Positions 1-14,018 of a DNA stretch of 64,000 nucleotides are shown piece after piece. This DNA is from Isoetes taiwanensis (Eukaryota > Streptophyta > Lycopodiopsida > Isoetales > Isoetaceae). The DNA lies in NCBI GenBank assembly GCA_021234155.1, contig JAJEKV010000013.1, forward strand, positions 15,665,877-15,729,876. Reading direction: 5' to 3'. Numbering within the stretch: the stretch's first letter is position 1; each line of letters opens with the position of its first letter. A model generated the notes under the pieces. It was not told the DNA's origin, searched no databases, and was given only the letters and a program-made list of their open reading frames with translations. Both the position numbers and the translations under genes were made by a program.

Positions 1-2300
1 ATTCCATTCTTTTTTCAGAACAGCGGCTTCCCCAAAGCAAAAGGAGAGACAATTGAGGAGAGAAACCCGGTACCTGCGACCAATCATGCAAACGCGAAGA
101 TAATCCCTTAACGAGTGTAAGGCCAAAAGGTACATTGGGTCTCTCCCGGGTTTATCAACGATCACCAATTGTATCCTTTTGCCCCGAGAAACCATTAATC
201 GAGAAAGAGAAATGGAATTATAACATAAATGTTTTTTCAAATCCAATAAGCCGTGCACTGATTTGCTATTTATACAACTAACATGTTTAGTGCATTCCAT
301 GTATAAACATAGTGCATCCAAATCTATAATAATTTCTAGTTTCAAAGAATTGCAAATATTGTCTAAGTTTAAGCCTAGACCATGTCTTGAAAGAGGGCAA
401 TAAATATTTTTCCAGAAAAACAAGCATACAAATGCAAGGAAATTCCCATATATCATAACTAGTATACTCATGAAGCATGAACTGCTTTATATCTTTTATT
501 TTAGCCCGAGGCATGTTCATGTAATCAAAGTACATAGGTAGCATTAACCTTTAATGTAGCACTCCAAGAATGTCTCGAAGCTCCATTATCCAAGTATGAG
601 AGTTCAAGGTTATTTCATTTCTTGTTTGACCTTCCCAAGGCAAAGATAATATCATCATAGGCGGGCTGCCCCAAACTGTAAAAACTAATAGCAAAAACAC
701 TAAGGCAATATATGCCTACATTTTGCATATTATGATCAATAACAATTAGTAATCATAAAAGCAAACTTTAGCCGCCTTAGACTAGTTTTGCATTCACTAG
801 TTTAGCTTCATTGGCTATGTCATCCTGGGGAAAAATCTCTTCAGCTAAAATGGTGAATGTAATTAATGAGTCTAGAACCATCACCGCCTTTATATCAAGG
901 GATCTAAACCTAGTAGCCAAAATGCTTTTGTACAAACAAAACCTACACATACATGGCCAGCCTGCGGTCTCTGCTAAGTAGCCATAATTATCTGATAGAA
1001 CAGATGATGATAAAGCAAAAAATGTGTTGGTTCTAAGCCATTGCTTATCAAATAAAGTATGCAGAGAATAGAAAATACCTCATGGCATATCCAAGTTGCC
1101 ATTCTACCAAATTCGACCAGCCTAATGTTGGCAATGGCAAAGAATATTAACCAATCTTCTTACATCCATCAATTTGTGATAGAGCAACAAGCCTAAGTAT
1201 AGATCCAAAGATTTTATCCAGTACCGCAAGGCGTGATCCTAACTCTGAGGGGCATAAAAACAAAAAATACGATTTTGAGAGCTAGGTAGATCCGATGTTT
1301 GAAAACCCTTTTTGCGCGGCCATGTCCGAACAAATCAGGAACATTCCATAGTAATCCGGCCATTTTTGCATGAGAATCCGGTTTGCTATCACATAGTATG
1401 CAAGCAGATGCGAATCCAGATACAGCACGCCAGTTTTGGCCTCTCTGAATATAGATCCATGTGGCCAACAATCATGCAATCGGCCATGTAGCCGCTTGGC
1501 TTTAGGCAAAAACCTAAATCGATTTCTATGTTGCCCTAAATCAATTTCCAAAGTACTTTGAATCAATTATCCCGAAATACCCATTTAAAAGTTATTTTAA
1601 AGGGGTAAACATTTACTATATAATTTATATTTGTGCTACAGATTGCTTCACATGGCCACTAAATCAAAGGTGAACTTGGCCCCAATGTTTCTTAGCGAAT
1701 ATCCACCCAAAACCATAGTATTTGCAACCATGAACCATAGGACTTACGTTTTTTCTAACAGTAAGCCAAATTGCATTGTAAGCCAAATTGCATTAAAGGC
1801 CACTGCGCGCTGAAATGTGTTGTCAGAGCCCCAAATCTCTAAAAAGTCTCAACCATAGCATCTTGACAAAACAATACTCATTATCAAAGGTCCCAAAAGG
1901 TCTCATGTGTAGTCCAACACATGAGAGGCAATGGTGGTCAAAGATAAAAAATTCCCTTGCCATTTTACTGCGCTTTGTTCCCCATGCACCTCTCGTGCAT
2001 GTGGTGAAGTAACCCAAAAAATATGCAACAAATGATGTGCATGCATTCTAGATATAGCAAAAGCAAAAGTGCTAAAGCAACAAGTGGCTAATGTGCAAAA
2101 GCCACATGCATGCAAGTAAAGATTGCTTTTAAGCCATTCTTTACAAAAAACCGTTTTAAGTTAAGGCAAATATAAACCTAAGACCACATAGGACCATATA
2201 TAGCAGACCCACATCTTTACAAGCAATATGTCGCTTCCAAGTAGCATAAGCATATTGCTTATATCTACCACAAATATATTTTTTGTGTCCTTTTTACACA
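1..2300. other. No recognisable gene
   Basis: AT-rich sequence with only short open frames on both strands. I see no protein family, RNA gene or mobile-element end that I can name. It may be intron or intergenic sequence of a minus-strand gene further right. Confidence 0.4.
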
Positions 2301-2309
2301 ATGTGGCCA

Positions 2310-2960
2310 AACCAAGCATGTCTTTTTATAAGTGTGTGTGTACATGTTTTTTGCATTTAAATATGGTGCTCTATTGCACCCATACAAGAAAAAATAGTCC
2401 AGAAAGTACACCATTGTTAATTTTATGCCACAAAAACAATAGCTTTCCAACAGTATAAGAATTCAATTTGGTGGTTCACAGCCATGTGGATCTCAATGGA
2501 AGTCTTGCGGAAGCTTTGCAAGGAGCTCAGCATTACTATTTAGCTCTAGTAATTGAGCATATGCAAGGGGAGTTCAAGACCACTCAAACCGGTCCGAGTT
2601 TCTACATATGTCGATCTAGCTCATATGTTTCAAATTAGCTCTAGTATTTTGAGCTTATGTCGGGAGTCCAAGACCTCCTCAAATCGGGTTCGAGCTTCCA
2701 CAAATGTTGTAACCGGGCTAATGTGTTTCCAGCCACCAAAATATTGTTTTTTGACCAAGTGTGTGTACATGTTTTTTGCACTTCAAGATATTGTTCTATT
2801 GCATCCATACAAGAAAAAGAGTACGTGAGTGGTGCCACAAAGAAATTAGGCCACCAATGCAATAAAGGAGACTACATAACTCTTAGTATTTTGAGCCAAG
2901 TGAGAGTACTTGACATCTCCTTGAATTAGAGCTTCACAAGTGTCGTAACTAGCTCTTGTG
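2310..2960. repeat. Diverged direct duplication, about 430 bp period
   Basis: The stretch near 2330-2395 (TGTGTGTACATGTTTTTTGC, then a CACCCATACAAGAAAAA-like end) recurs near 2757-2820. The AGCTCTAGTA...TTGAGC stretch near 2540 recurs near 2636, and in weaker form near 2880. The copies differ by scattered substitutions, so the duplication is old. Confidence 0.6.
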
Positions 2961-2980
2961 TCGGCAACCGCCTCCAACCT

Positions 2981-2995
2981 TTATATATATATTTA

Positions 2996-3033
<38 letters not shown>

Positions 3034-3130
3034 AGTTTTTATACTATCAATGGGTTTATCAGCTATAGTTAATGAACAAATGGGAGTAAAATCCAAGCTT
3101 AAAGGCATGAGTATCTAAAGTTAAGTGCCA
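2981..3130. repeat. (TA)n tract with family-specific 3' flank
   Basis: An interrupted TA tract occupies 2981-3031. The following 100 bases (starting ACAAGTTTTTATACTATCAA) are homologous to the bases that follow the long TA tract ending at 7614. The two loci are therefore copies of one repeat family with TA dinucleotides in its interior. Confidence 0.7.
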
Positions 3131-3221
3131 AAAATTAAGTTATACGAAGTCATAGGTAAATAACAAAATGGGAGTATGCATCTAGTGATAAGCTAATGTC
3201 ATTTCCTTCATGCCATTTGCT

Positions 3222-3390
3222 ATGACGTATTAACATTTGCAGCTCATAAACAAAGAGAGTGCCCATGGGCAAACCACACCAGACTCTAGAGTGCACAGCA
3301 TACATACTTGTAATGTATTTGTTATGACGTATTAACATTTGCAGCTCATAAACAAAGAGAGTGCCCATGGGCAAACCACACCAGACTCTG
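3222..3390. repeat. Tandem duplication, 102-bp unit
   Basis: The segment starting TATGACGTATTAACATTTGC at 3221 recurs at 3323. About 68 bases are shared almost unchanged, up to CACACCAGACTCT. Confidence 0.8.
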
Positions 3391-4179
3391 ACTCAAAATC
3401 GTACACAAATGTGCTAAAATCATTTTCTTGATGTTGTTTTGAATATGATCTGTGCAAATATGCGGGAAATCATCCCCTTGATTTCGTTTTAAATACGATT
3501 ACACATATCATCTGGGTAAGCACAATCTTTGAAGGTTCCTAAAGAGCCTGTTACATGCTATTCTTATTGTAGAATGGAGTGACATGCAAATTCTATTATT
3601 TCCACTTCTCTTCTTTTTATGCTTAAATGCGCATGCGTTCCTTGCTCTGCAACAACCAGAAGTCAAGCCTCCTTTTGTAACAGCTCCACATCAAGACATC
3701 ACTAGCCTGCATACCTCTATCAGTTGAAACCTCCAACTTATCATGCTAAACTTCAAAAGGCCAAATTGTATTGCTTAGATTTTTTTCGCGACAGATGCCA
3801 ATGCATTAGCTTGCTCAGACGGAATGCTATTTAAGAGTGGTCTCATTTGGTCTCTCCATAACTCTTACAATGTTCACCCTTTACAAAAAGCGTAAAGATC
3901 AGAACGATTTATTACCTCTGCTGAAGACAGATCTTTGATGACGATCGGCATAAGGACCTCGTAAAACGGAATGTGGAAATAACAATTTCCCCTGCTGCAT
4001 CATAACATTCCAACATGAAGAAAATAAAAATCATGCATGCGTTCTAATATCAAAGGAGAAGCTAATGTCTACATAAGGAACAATTGCTACACCTCTCTTG
4101 TGCAATTTCAGCAATGCATACTATCACCATGCGGCCTTCCTCGATTTTTAGTGACGCAAACACTTAAAGAGAGGAGAAC

Positions 4180-4283
4180 CCTGCAATCTTCCAGATATAC
4201 CTAACATGAAAAGATCATACAGAATCATAATAGCAATCTTCCAGATATACCTAACATGAAAAGATCATACAGAATCATAATAC
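4180..4283. repeat. Tandem duplication, ~51-bp unit
   Basis: GCAATCTTCCAGATATACCT and the following ~30 bases occur twice in a row, starting near 4182 and 4233. Confidence 0.8.
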
Positions 4284-4463
4284 CGTATTGGTAATGATAA
4301 AGTAAACCTTGGTGACATAACATGAAAAAGATATTACTTAATACTTGGCTCATTCTCATCACCAGATCAGCAATGCATCTCAGATGAAAAACGCAGACTT
4401 GGGAGCATGGTTTCCAACAAAATAGTTGTGCATACATTTTGTTCTGATTCCAAGATCCCACGA

Positions 4464-5751
4464 CTACATCAATGCTTGAGCCTGAATAAGAGCCCGACTT
4501 GAGGCATATATGAGATGAAACCAGATCTGCATCAAGATCACAGTGAGTTAGAATTCTAAGATCTAATGAAAAGTAGAACATGCAATATTTAAAAAACAAG
4601 CAACAGAACTTGGTTGATGTTTACCAAATGGGGCTTGAGAGTCAATTCTTTGACAAGAGCATGAATGCCTTCAAATTCTTGGGTGCTATCTCTGCTCAAT
4701 TGGCCGCATCGCGAACAGAGACCTTGTAACACCGTATCAATCTGCATCAAACATGCCAAATCTGTGAGGAAACAAAAAAAAAAAATCTAACAAACGCATT
4801 TGACAAACAAAAGGAATCTGTTCAGAAAAAATGCCTATGTGGATTTGGATTGATACACACATGAACTAGCCCGTCAAGTCATATTAAATGAGCTTAATAC
4901 TGCGAATAGACCCATTGAAATACCATGGCACACTTAAAAGAACCTGCTTCACTACATGATCATGCATTAGAATCAACACATCTCCAACAAAAATAGAGCA
5001 TCTATTGCATATCCATTGCTAAAACACAACTAGAAAAATATAAGTACCTGGGATCCTCTACAGCATCAAGCATACCAGATCTGCATCAAGATCACAGCGA
5101 GTTAGAATTCTAAGATCTAATGAAAAGTAGAACATGCAATATTTAAAAAACGAGCAAGAGAACTTGGTTGATGTTTACCAAATGGGGCTTGAGAGTCAAT
5201 TCTTTGACAAGAGCATGAATGCCTTCAAATCCTTGGGTGCTATCTCTGCTCAATTGGCGGCATCGCGAACAGAGACCTTGTAACACCATATCAATCTGCA
5301 TCAAACATGCCAAATCTGTGAGAAAACAAAAAAAAAAAAATCTAACAAACCCATTTGACAAACAAAAGGAATCTGTTAAGAAAAAATGGCTATGGGATTT
5401 GGATTGATACACACATGAACTAGCCCGTCAGGTCATACTAAATGAGCTTAATACTGCGAGAGACCCCTTGAAATACCATGGCACACTTAAAAGAACCTGC
5501 TTCACTACATGATCATGCATTACAATCAACACATCTCCAACAAAAATAGAGCATCTATTGCATATCTATTGCTAAAACACAACTAGAAAAATATAAGTAC
5601 CTGGGATCCTCTACAGCATCAAGCATACCTCTAAGATCAATCCAATCAGATAGCCCACTATGGAAGAATCTGGACCCCAAACCAGAACCATTCTGGGGTT
5701 TTGGCTCATAATCACATAATCTTTTGAATTCCACAAAAGAACCCACAATTC
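4464..5751 (-). CDS. 3' part of an unidentified spliced gene with alternative duplicated exon
   Basis: Spliced gene model on the minus strand. Exon a is 5751-5629 and contains FFHSGLSDWIDLR; it ends in phase 1 at AGAG|gtatgc. Exon b exists in two copies, 5315-5179 and 4761-4625, each 137 nt. Each has a strong acceptor (long T run, then cacag), reads DLACLMQID(M/T)VLQGLC onward and ends at CATTTG|gtaaac. The terminal exon is 4526-4464: acceptor gatgcag, sequence IWFHLIYASSRALIQAQALM, then TAG. Phases fit exon a to either b copy to the terminal exon. Using both b copies would shift the frame. The b copies differ at three of the 39 codons I compared. I do not recognise the protein. Upstream exons are uncertain; a candidate first exon lies at 6116-5987. 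The frame continuity and splice sites are seen; that it is expressed is inferred. Confidence 0.4.
4521..5628. repeat. Tandem duplication, 554-bp unit, carrying one exon
   Basis: 4521-5074 and 5075-5628 are near-identical tandem copies. Both contain the same exon, its acceptor and donor, and the tail CTGGGATCCTCTACAGCATC. The right boundary falls within the donor region of the neighbouring exon. Differences are single substitutions and small indels, so the duplication is fairly young. Confidence 0.9.
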
Positions 5752-5986
5752 CTATCCCCTATCTGTCCTAAGCTTTAATGCATTTTACTTAAACAAACTC
5801 TCCATCTAATGCATATGCAATAAGGAGATACAGAGGCCATGCACGGAGGTTCTATCCCACTTGACAACATTCTGCAATAAAAAGCAATTCCAGATGTAAG
5901 AAACTAGCCCACATTAGACCTTAAACTAGTAAGGAGGTAATTGTTGTGCTTGTTTGTTGGAGGATAAAAAAAATGTAAGGACAGAC

Positions 5987-6116
5987 CTGCTTGATTTTGC
6001 CGGTTAAAGGCCTCCATTATGCAAAGGGAGTTGTCGGAAGGCACAGCCATATCTGGCATGTTGAAAGAGGACGGGCCTTGCCCATAGCAGTCCATAGCCA
6101 TGCTCGATTCCAGCAT
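5987..6116 (-). CDS. Candidate first coding exon, unidentified
   Basis: An ATG at 6116 opens a frame reading MLESSMAMDCYGQGPSSF and onward to EAFNRQNQ, followed by a plausible donor (GCAG|gtctgt) at 5987. It lies 5' of the spliced model at 4464-5751 on the same strand and could be its first exon. I could not connect it in frame with confidence. It does not resemble a family I know. Confidence 0.25.
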
Positions 6117-6499
6117 TTTTATGGTGCCACATCATTTGGCCGCTGTGACCAAAGGCCGACCATCACCAGCACAAAAACAGCAGTTGCTAATGTTCCCACT
6201 GCAAGATTGGGACGAGCATGAAGTTCTGGAATCATTTGGCGGCAGATTATTCGTCGGAGATGGCCAATGCATCGGCCACTCATCCCCACCGGAGTAAAGA
6301 GAAAACCCAAATCGGCCCCAATCTTTGTTGTACCTCTGTTGAGCTTCTGCACTTTCTTGTCTGCCATAACCGCACCTCCGCCATATAAGACTGCAAGAAA
6401 AAACAAAGGCATAGGATCTTGGCCCCGCTTCAGCATCATGAGAACAACCAACATTTGAATCCATGCACCCAAACCCGGAGCAAAACCAGAAACGCCACT

Positions 6500-7616
<1,117 letters not shown>

Positions 7617-7699
7617 AGTTTTTGTACTATCAATGGGTTTGTCAGCTATGGTTTATAAACATCTCGGAGTAAAATTCAAGCTTGAAAGGATTAGTATTA

Positions 7700-10620
7700 A
7701 AGTTGAGTGCCTTAGAAGAACTCGAATTCAAGTGAGTTGCACTATGACCTTATTGATCCAATCCCTAGGATTTCTAAGCTTGGAAGCTTCAACTTTGTTG
7801 TTCCACGCTATCTTATAAGAGGATGGTTCCACTTGAGTCTTCTGCCTGATTGTAAATACAAAGGGTGGCAAAGATAACTTAGCTAATGACCTCTCTGCCT
7901 GTTCTTTTTGTAGCCATAGCATATTTCTCTTGTAGGAAGCTCTATGTGTATAGCGTGCAGTTTCAAGATCATGACCACATGCACGATGCTTGCTAGTAGA
8001 AAGAATCATAGTAGAGATTCCAGAGGCAGCCATTGATGGGAACAGAAGTGTACCATCAATTTCTCTATCAATCACATATATCATGTACATAACAAAAAGA
8101 TCTTTAATTCTTTGTTAAGGAATCGAGAGAGCCAATGCGCAAAAATTATCATCAATGACACTAGAATCGTACTCCCTCTAGCACAAGGGCGATTCTCTTT
8201 TGGGTGCCATACAATGTGCCTAAGTGACTCGTGTGGGAGTTAGGGGGTCTTTAGCCACTACTTGGAGTAACTTGTGTATGGAAGGGGTCAAATTTGCCTT
8301 TCAAAATATCATATATATGGGTGTTTTTTGTCACCCTCTTCATGCACACGTAAGTGCATCCCCGAGCTGTAGCATTGAAAAATGCAAGCTCCTGGCCTAT
8401 TAAGTTCGTCGTTTCGTATTCCTGCAACATTCAAAGTTCAAAAACTCACACTACACATTAGAAAAAATAAAGGTGCATGTAAGGGTCCTTTTAATGCTTC
8501 ACCTTTACAACTTATAAAACACTTGGCAAGATTTGTTCCATTGAAATAATCCATAGAAGGTAATGAGACTGTTATAGACGTACTTGAAGGTGGATTCACC
8601 TTCACATCAAGTTGAAGACATGCTCTACAAATTAATTCCTATAACCTATATCTACGATCAAAAACTTGAGAACCTCAACATCAATCTGGGCCATCTTGTT
8701 CCTCAAACACACATCAAGTGCAGCATTGCAAGAAGGAAATTTTAAATTGAGTCCTGCTAGGATGGCAAAATAGGGAGAAAAACTTATCCACATAACATTC
8801 TGTGGGCACATACACTTTCCATGAGTTCGCCTAGAAAGCCAATCCTTGTACTATTCTTCATGATTCATAATATACAGCACAACAAAAAAGGAAACCTTTT
8901 CACCATTTATCAAAGCAAAATGCAAGGCTTCCTAGCAGAGAACTTGGCCTGCGGGCACTTGCCTCCATACTCTCCATATTGCCCATTTTTATAGTTCAAA
9001 CAAATACTTGGATCGCTAATTTTGATGTCACAATTGACCAAAAAAAAAAACTTGTGGGCCAAGATGAAGTTTATTCCTAGGTTATTTTGTTTTATATTTC
9101 TTTTTGCATGGTTTAAAAACATGCTCGCATATTTGACCCAGTTATGCAAATTTAGTTGTCTCTAAACTTTTAATGCTTGCCATCTTTTTTTCTTTATAAC
9201 TTTTAAACCTCTCTGGAAATCCTATGTCTTAATTAATCTTGTTAGTAGCAGGGAATGAAAGATCCATGAAGGTGGTAAAAAGCACAAAATAGATTACAGG
9301 TCCGCTGTTCATCCATTCTTTAACACTAAATAGAGAATCACCAGTTCAAATGCCTCAACTGTGGCCAACCAGTGTGCAATAATAATCAACCAAAATTACT
9401 ATAATCCTATCAACTCTTATAACTGTGTTTTCTCCGACCATGACCTCTCTAAAATGCTCATCTCACTAAACAAAGAATCATCTATTCAATGCCTCAATCA
9501 ATCGTCGCCACCTGCATGCATGTGACAACATGGTATTTTAAGTATTATGTGAGAATTGGGCATAATTTGAACCTTCATAGACAATTAAAGATGCTTCTGC
9601 AATGTCTACCATTTTTAAACGCTACCACCATCTTTAAGAAATAAAACTTTGTTCATTTCTTGAAACTGTATGAAATAAAATGTAGATTCAATTTTCAGAT
9701 ACAACAGCAGGGAGCAGAACCTTGCTATCCAAATGCACCAAAAGAATATTAAGCCTACACGACAGTCATTTTTCAAGCAAGTATGCTCTGGGGATGCCTT
9801 TGACTTTCATCATGCCAATGCATACATTGGGTTTATACATGAGGTCACAGATAAAAAAAAAAATCAAATAAAGAGAATCTCAAAGATCTGTTTACACTTG
9901 AAGTTAGAACATCGACATAAATAAGCAAACAGAAACCAGTGGCTGAGATGTAGTTGAGGTGTCGCTCGTTGAATCCAATTCATTCCCACTTGATATTTGA
10001 GGGCATAACACCTTGTAAATATACTCTAGCAGCATAAATGCACTTCCACTAAACAAAGCCAATTAAATAGAAGCATGAACATAACACAGTGACAGGACTG
10101 AAGACTATGATACTTCTGAACCCATGATCATGTTGTCTTCGCCACATAAAATGGTAGTTGGTGAAGTACTATTTCTTAAATCTTTCTCGTTTTAGTTTTT
10201 ACTACTTATAGCATTACAGCTTAAATAAGTAAATCGATTCATATGATGCACATGAACATGTTTGTACAGTTAATAGTAGCAAATATAGAGGTTTATGTGA
10301 AGCTAGTGGTCAAAAAGGATAGATCATTATCAAGTATTCTAAAAGACCACCTTCCAACCTTCTTGCACATCTTCTCTTGCAAAATATAAACCAATGACAG
10401 TAAACATTCAGAACCAACAAATGAATCATAGACCCAATGCGGGCTGCTGGGCCAAATGAGCACCACAGCAGCTTTGAATAATCAAACACCAGACCTTGTT
10501 CAAGCAATGCACCCTCATAAACACTACAGCAGTCTATTTAGCCAATTGAGCACCTATAGCAGCTTTGAATAACCAAATATCATTTCATGCCTTGTTTGGC
10601 AGAAAACCTAATGTGGAAAA
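7700..10620. other. No recognisable gene
   Basis: AT-rich, many stops in all frames, no named motif seen. The longest frame, on the minus strand at 7728-8090, has no recognisable domain. Confidence 0.4.
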
Positions 10621-10622
10621 TC

Positions 10623-10986
10623 TCAAAGTACATGGTTCTTTGGCTTATTCAACCATACCTACAGAGTTGCTCAAGAAACAGATAAAAGCTTGCTGATCGA
10701 GCCGTCAAGTGCATATTTCTAGATGCAGAAGTGCAAAATTTATGGAAATTGTGGAGTATGATTGACCTGATCAGCTGGATCTTCATTAAGTCGCGTGTGC
10801 TTGAATCCCCTTATTATTTCAGAAAGCATGAAAGCATATGATCGTGTTACTTGTGGCAATTTCTTTTGCTGCTCCTTGCAAAACGACTTTGACATTTGTG
10901 ACATGCAGCTGCAAACAATAGAAACCTGTTCAGAACTTACATGACCACACTCTACCAGGCCAGTCGCCACAAGAATGTGAGAACAG
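10623..10986 (-). other. Donor copy of a 364-bp duplicated gene fragment
   Basis: This segment recurs, apparently without a change, at 16322-16685 inside the fold-back element. On the minus strand it carries splice-like signals: gtaagt followed closely by tttctattgtttgcag, and a later CAG|gtcaat. It also carries an open frame reading CMSQMSKSFCKEQQKKLPQ onward to NEDPADQ. The frame continues upstream to 11045 as SHILVATGLVECGHV. I do not recognise the product. The distance between the first donor-like and acceptor-like sites is too short for an ordinary plant intron, so the exact exon limits are uncertain. Because the sequence continues on both sides here and not in the fold-back, this is taken as the source copy. 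Confidence 0.5.
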
Positions 10987-12156
10987 CTATATGGGCCTCT
11001 TCTACGACATTGCAGATCACTAGGCTTCAGATTTCTAGGCCTCATGCATGTTCTAACATGTAATGCTGCAGTATATCCTAATCTTCACCTTTGCCTTATA
11101 CATGAACACGATTTAGCTGGCCAGGGCCTACATCAATTTCAGGATAGCTATGCAAAGGGCTCGTACATATGACCAAACTGTTAAAGCAGCATTTTTGAAT
11201 AAGAAAATGAACCATCAAAGGGTTCATATATGTCCATACAAAGTAACGTTGCAAATCAGAAGATTAGATAGTCATAGTTTACTTTAGATAACAATTTAAT
11301 CTGATGGCGGCCACAACTGATAGAAATAAAAGAAAAGTCTTATAATAGTAATCACACCTTCATGGCACCATTTGTGGCTATGGCACTTAGGGATATCGCA
11401 GTCAAGAATGTACATAGGCAACATAGAGACACTAGGATTAGGCTTTGGCCTATGCCAACAATGCCAACAATCTCCCAGGAAAAAATGCACAAATCAATAG
11501 CAAATAACTATGCGCAAAATAACAATAACGGTCATACAAACTCCTAGTGCAAAAATATGGCTTAGAAAGACATTACGCAATCCCTTGGCAGGAAAAACAA
11601 ATATAGAATGTGATCCTCAATATGCTCCGTAGACATGGAATGAAGACGCCCATTAATGTTCCCAGCTTATAAAGAAGATGCTGGCTTTAGATTTTAGCCA
11701 TGCAAACCAGAAGAAAAAAACATATAGATAGAGACACAGATCACTTACTAAAGAGAATGTCAGATCATTTACTAAAGAGAATGTCAGTGCACAAACAGAG
11801 CCGCTGAAATTCTATGAGCAATTTCTTCGAATAGATAGAAACTTAATGAGCAAAATGGCTTGCCAGCGATGCTAAAAAAGAAGAAAAATTTCCCCGGTAG
11901 TCATCCGTAATAATGTCATCCTGGACCAATTTAGAACACGTCATCACTGTGGCTTCAAAGTCACCACATCATCACGTGACAAAATTTAAAGCCAATCAAA
12001 TATTCGTTTCCTCCCTCTCTCACTTTAGGAACCCCAGCAGCTTAAACTACTGTGCCTTGCTATTTATTCATTAGTTTAAATTTATTCCAATGCGACAACA
12101 AAAAAATTCAAACATGGCAGAAAATAGAAATGGCAGGAAGTAAACAAAATAAATAC

Positions 12157-12261
12157 CTGAATTCGTCATCCGTTGGAAATGCGGACTTGTTGTAGTTGTT
12201 TGAAACTCGATGTAGATCATTGGACCCTAATGCAAGCCCTGTTCTCACACCAGTTTGCCCC
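12157..12261 (-). CDS. Candidate internal exon, possibly HD-ZIP IV linker
   Basis: Open frame flanked by an acceptor (caatag) and a donor (ATTCAG|gtattt) on the minus strand. It contains GLALGSNDLHRVSNN, which loosely resembles the serine/asparagine-rich linker between the zipper and START domain of HD-ZIP class IV proteins. It lies downstream, in transcription order, of the HD-ZIP-like exons at 14.0-14.8 kb. No START domain exon was found, so this assignment is weak. Confidence 0.25.
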
Positions 12262-12415
12262 CTATTGAAATGCAGATCGATTTGCACATTTTGATAAGAA
12301 AAAAAAAAACAAACTTCACTGCATGACAACAGATGAAATAGGAGGAGTATGTACCTAGTCTGCCGATGTTATACTGGGAATAATCTTGCCAGTCTCCATG
12401 TCCCTCCATGTCCCT

Positions 12416-12619
12416 GATAGTTATAAAACATTCCGCAGGAGCATAGCTTGCTGGTGCTGGATAAAACCTCTCTAAACTCACCATGCACCAGGCTCTTTGC
12501 TCACTGGTGCTTGTAATGATAGTTATAAAGCATTCCGCAGGAGCATAACTTGCTGGTGCTGGATAAAACCTCTCTAAACTCACCATGCATCAGGCTCATT
12601 GCTCACTGGTGCTTGTAAC
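12416..12619. repeat. Tandem duplication, 102-bp unit
   Basis: GATAGTTATAAAACATTCCG at 12416 and GATAGTTATAAAGCATTCCG at 12518 start two near-identical 102-bp units. The minus-strand translation repeats MVSLERFYPAPASYAPAECF as a consequence. Confidence 0.9.
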
Positions 12620-14018
12620 TGGCTCCCGGAAGTTCCGTTCTTTTTTCCCTTGTCAAAGCGATTCAATGAAAACATTGATTGTCTGATTAAGCCAACTGGA
12701 TCCCAGCAAGCCATACTATAACAAAGTAGAATTTGTACAAAAACTGCCTGCCATGGTGCAGCTGAATGAGATAGCACTTTCTTGCATTTTTGCATGTAAC
12801 CATTAATATGAGATATAAACAGATGCATTCGCATTCTTGCCTGTTGAAGAAGAGCCAAACTTTTGAACACTGATATCCATGAACTTGGCATATAATCTTG
12901 CTAAAATATGTCAATAACTTGCCAGATTATCTTCAACTTCGTCAAACATGACCGATGTTCATGCCCAAAAAGGCGGGCCCTTAGCTAAGATAGAGAAATT
13001 TGATATCTGCAACCAGGTCAATGGTTTGAAATTTTTCTATCCCTCCTGGAAAAGCCTCCATATACATATACATGTGTCTCGGTTTATCCACATATCTGCA
13101 GAAGCGCCTGAAGAACCCACATCTAGTAAGCAAAACGTATTTCTTGCAATGAATTTATGGCCATAAAATCAAGCCACAAAGCTCTTGGATGCAATTTCAA
13201 AATATTATCCTCTTCCGAAACAGAAGTATCCATTCAAGAAAAATACATGAAAAACAAACCCACTAATTTTTTATGGGCAGGAAGCTATGAAAGCCAAGGA
13301 AATGTTGAAGCCATCCATCAATTCAAATGCTCACAGACCTTATCGCACAGAGCTTTAAACAAAAATCCTATTCACGCATATTCCATATTCCAGTTCTGGT
13401 TAATCACAAAGGGCAAAATGTCTATTCTCCTGGAAATGGAACTTGAGATGACCTCTACATGTTTTAATCTTTGAGGAGAGCTTCAACCCTGACAAATAAA
13501 GTGCTTCATGACTTCAAAAACGAGACCATAATTTCTACAGACGGCTGAGCAGTGAGCACGTGCAATGCATGGTCCGATTCCTATAAATAAACCCCTTATA
13601 CCTGCCTCCTGGTAGAGCACAATTAGATATCAGGAATTCTATTAAATCCCAATACAGAGAGAAATATTGACTGACTCCAAACTTGCATTTGCTAGTACTC
13701 ATTAGTTTTGAAGCATCGTCTAAACCCAGACCACGAATCTGAGAATGGCCATCAAGAATCAATCCGCTCAATCTCACGTCGATTACCATAGCCACACCTC
13801 CAAGCCCTGCATCAAGCCAAGGCGATTGCATTCAGTGCAAGACATCCGATCTGCACAAGCCATAACTGGGACAAACAAAAAACGAAATAAAATAAACCCA
13901 GTGCGCATAGAAACGACCTGTACATAATAAAAGCAGATACTCTAAGAATCGAAAGCATAGATTCTGAAAATCCATTATAGATATGGCAAATTCTGGGTGG
14001 GAAGATTTTGATGATTAC

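Noticed and set aside
6119-6472. Overlapping 117- and 110-codon minus frames
   Set aside because: Two overlapping frames of similar length without a domain; neither is supported by splice signals.
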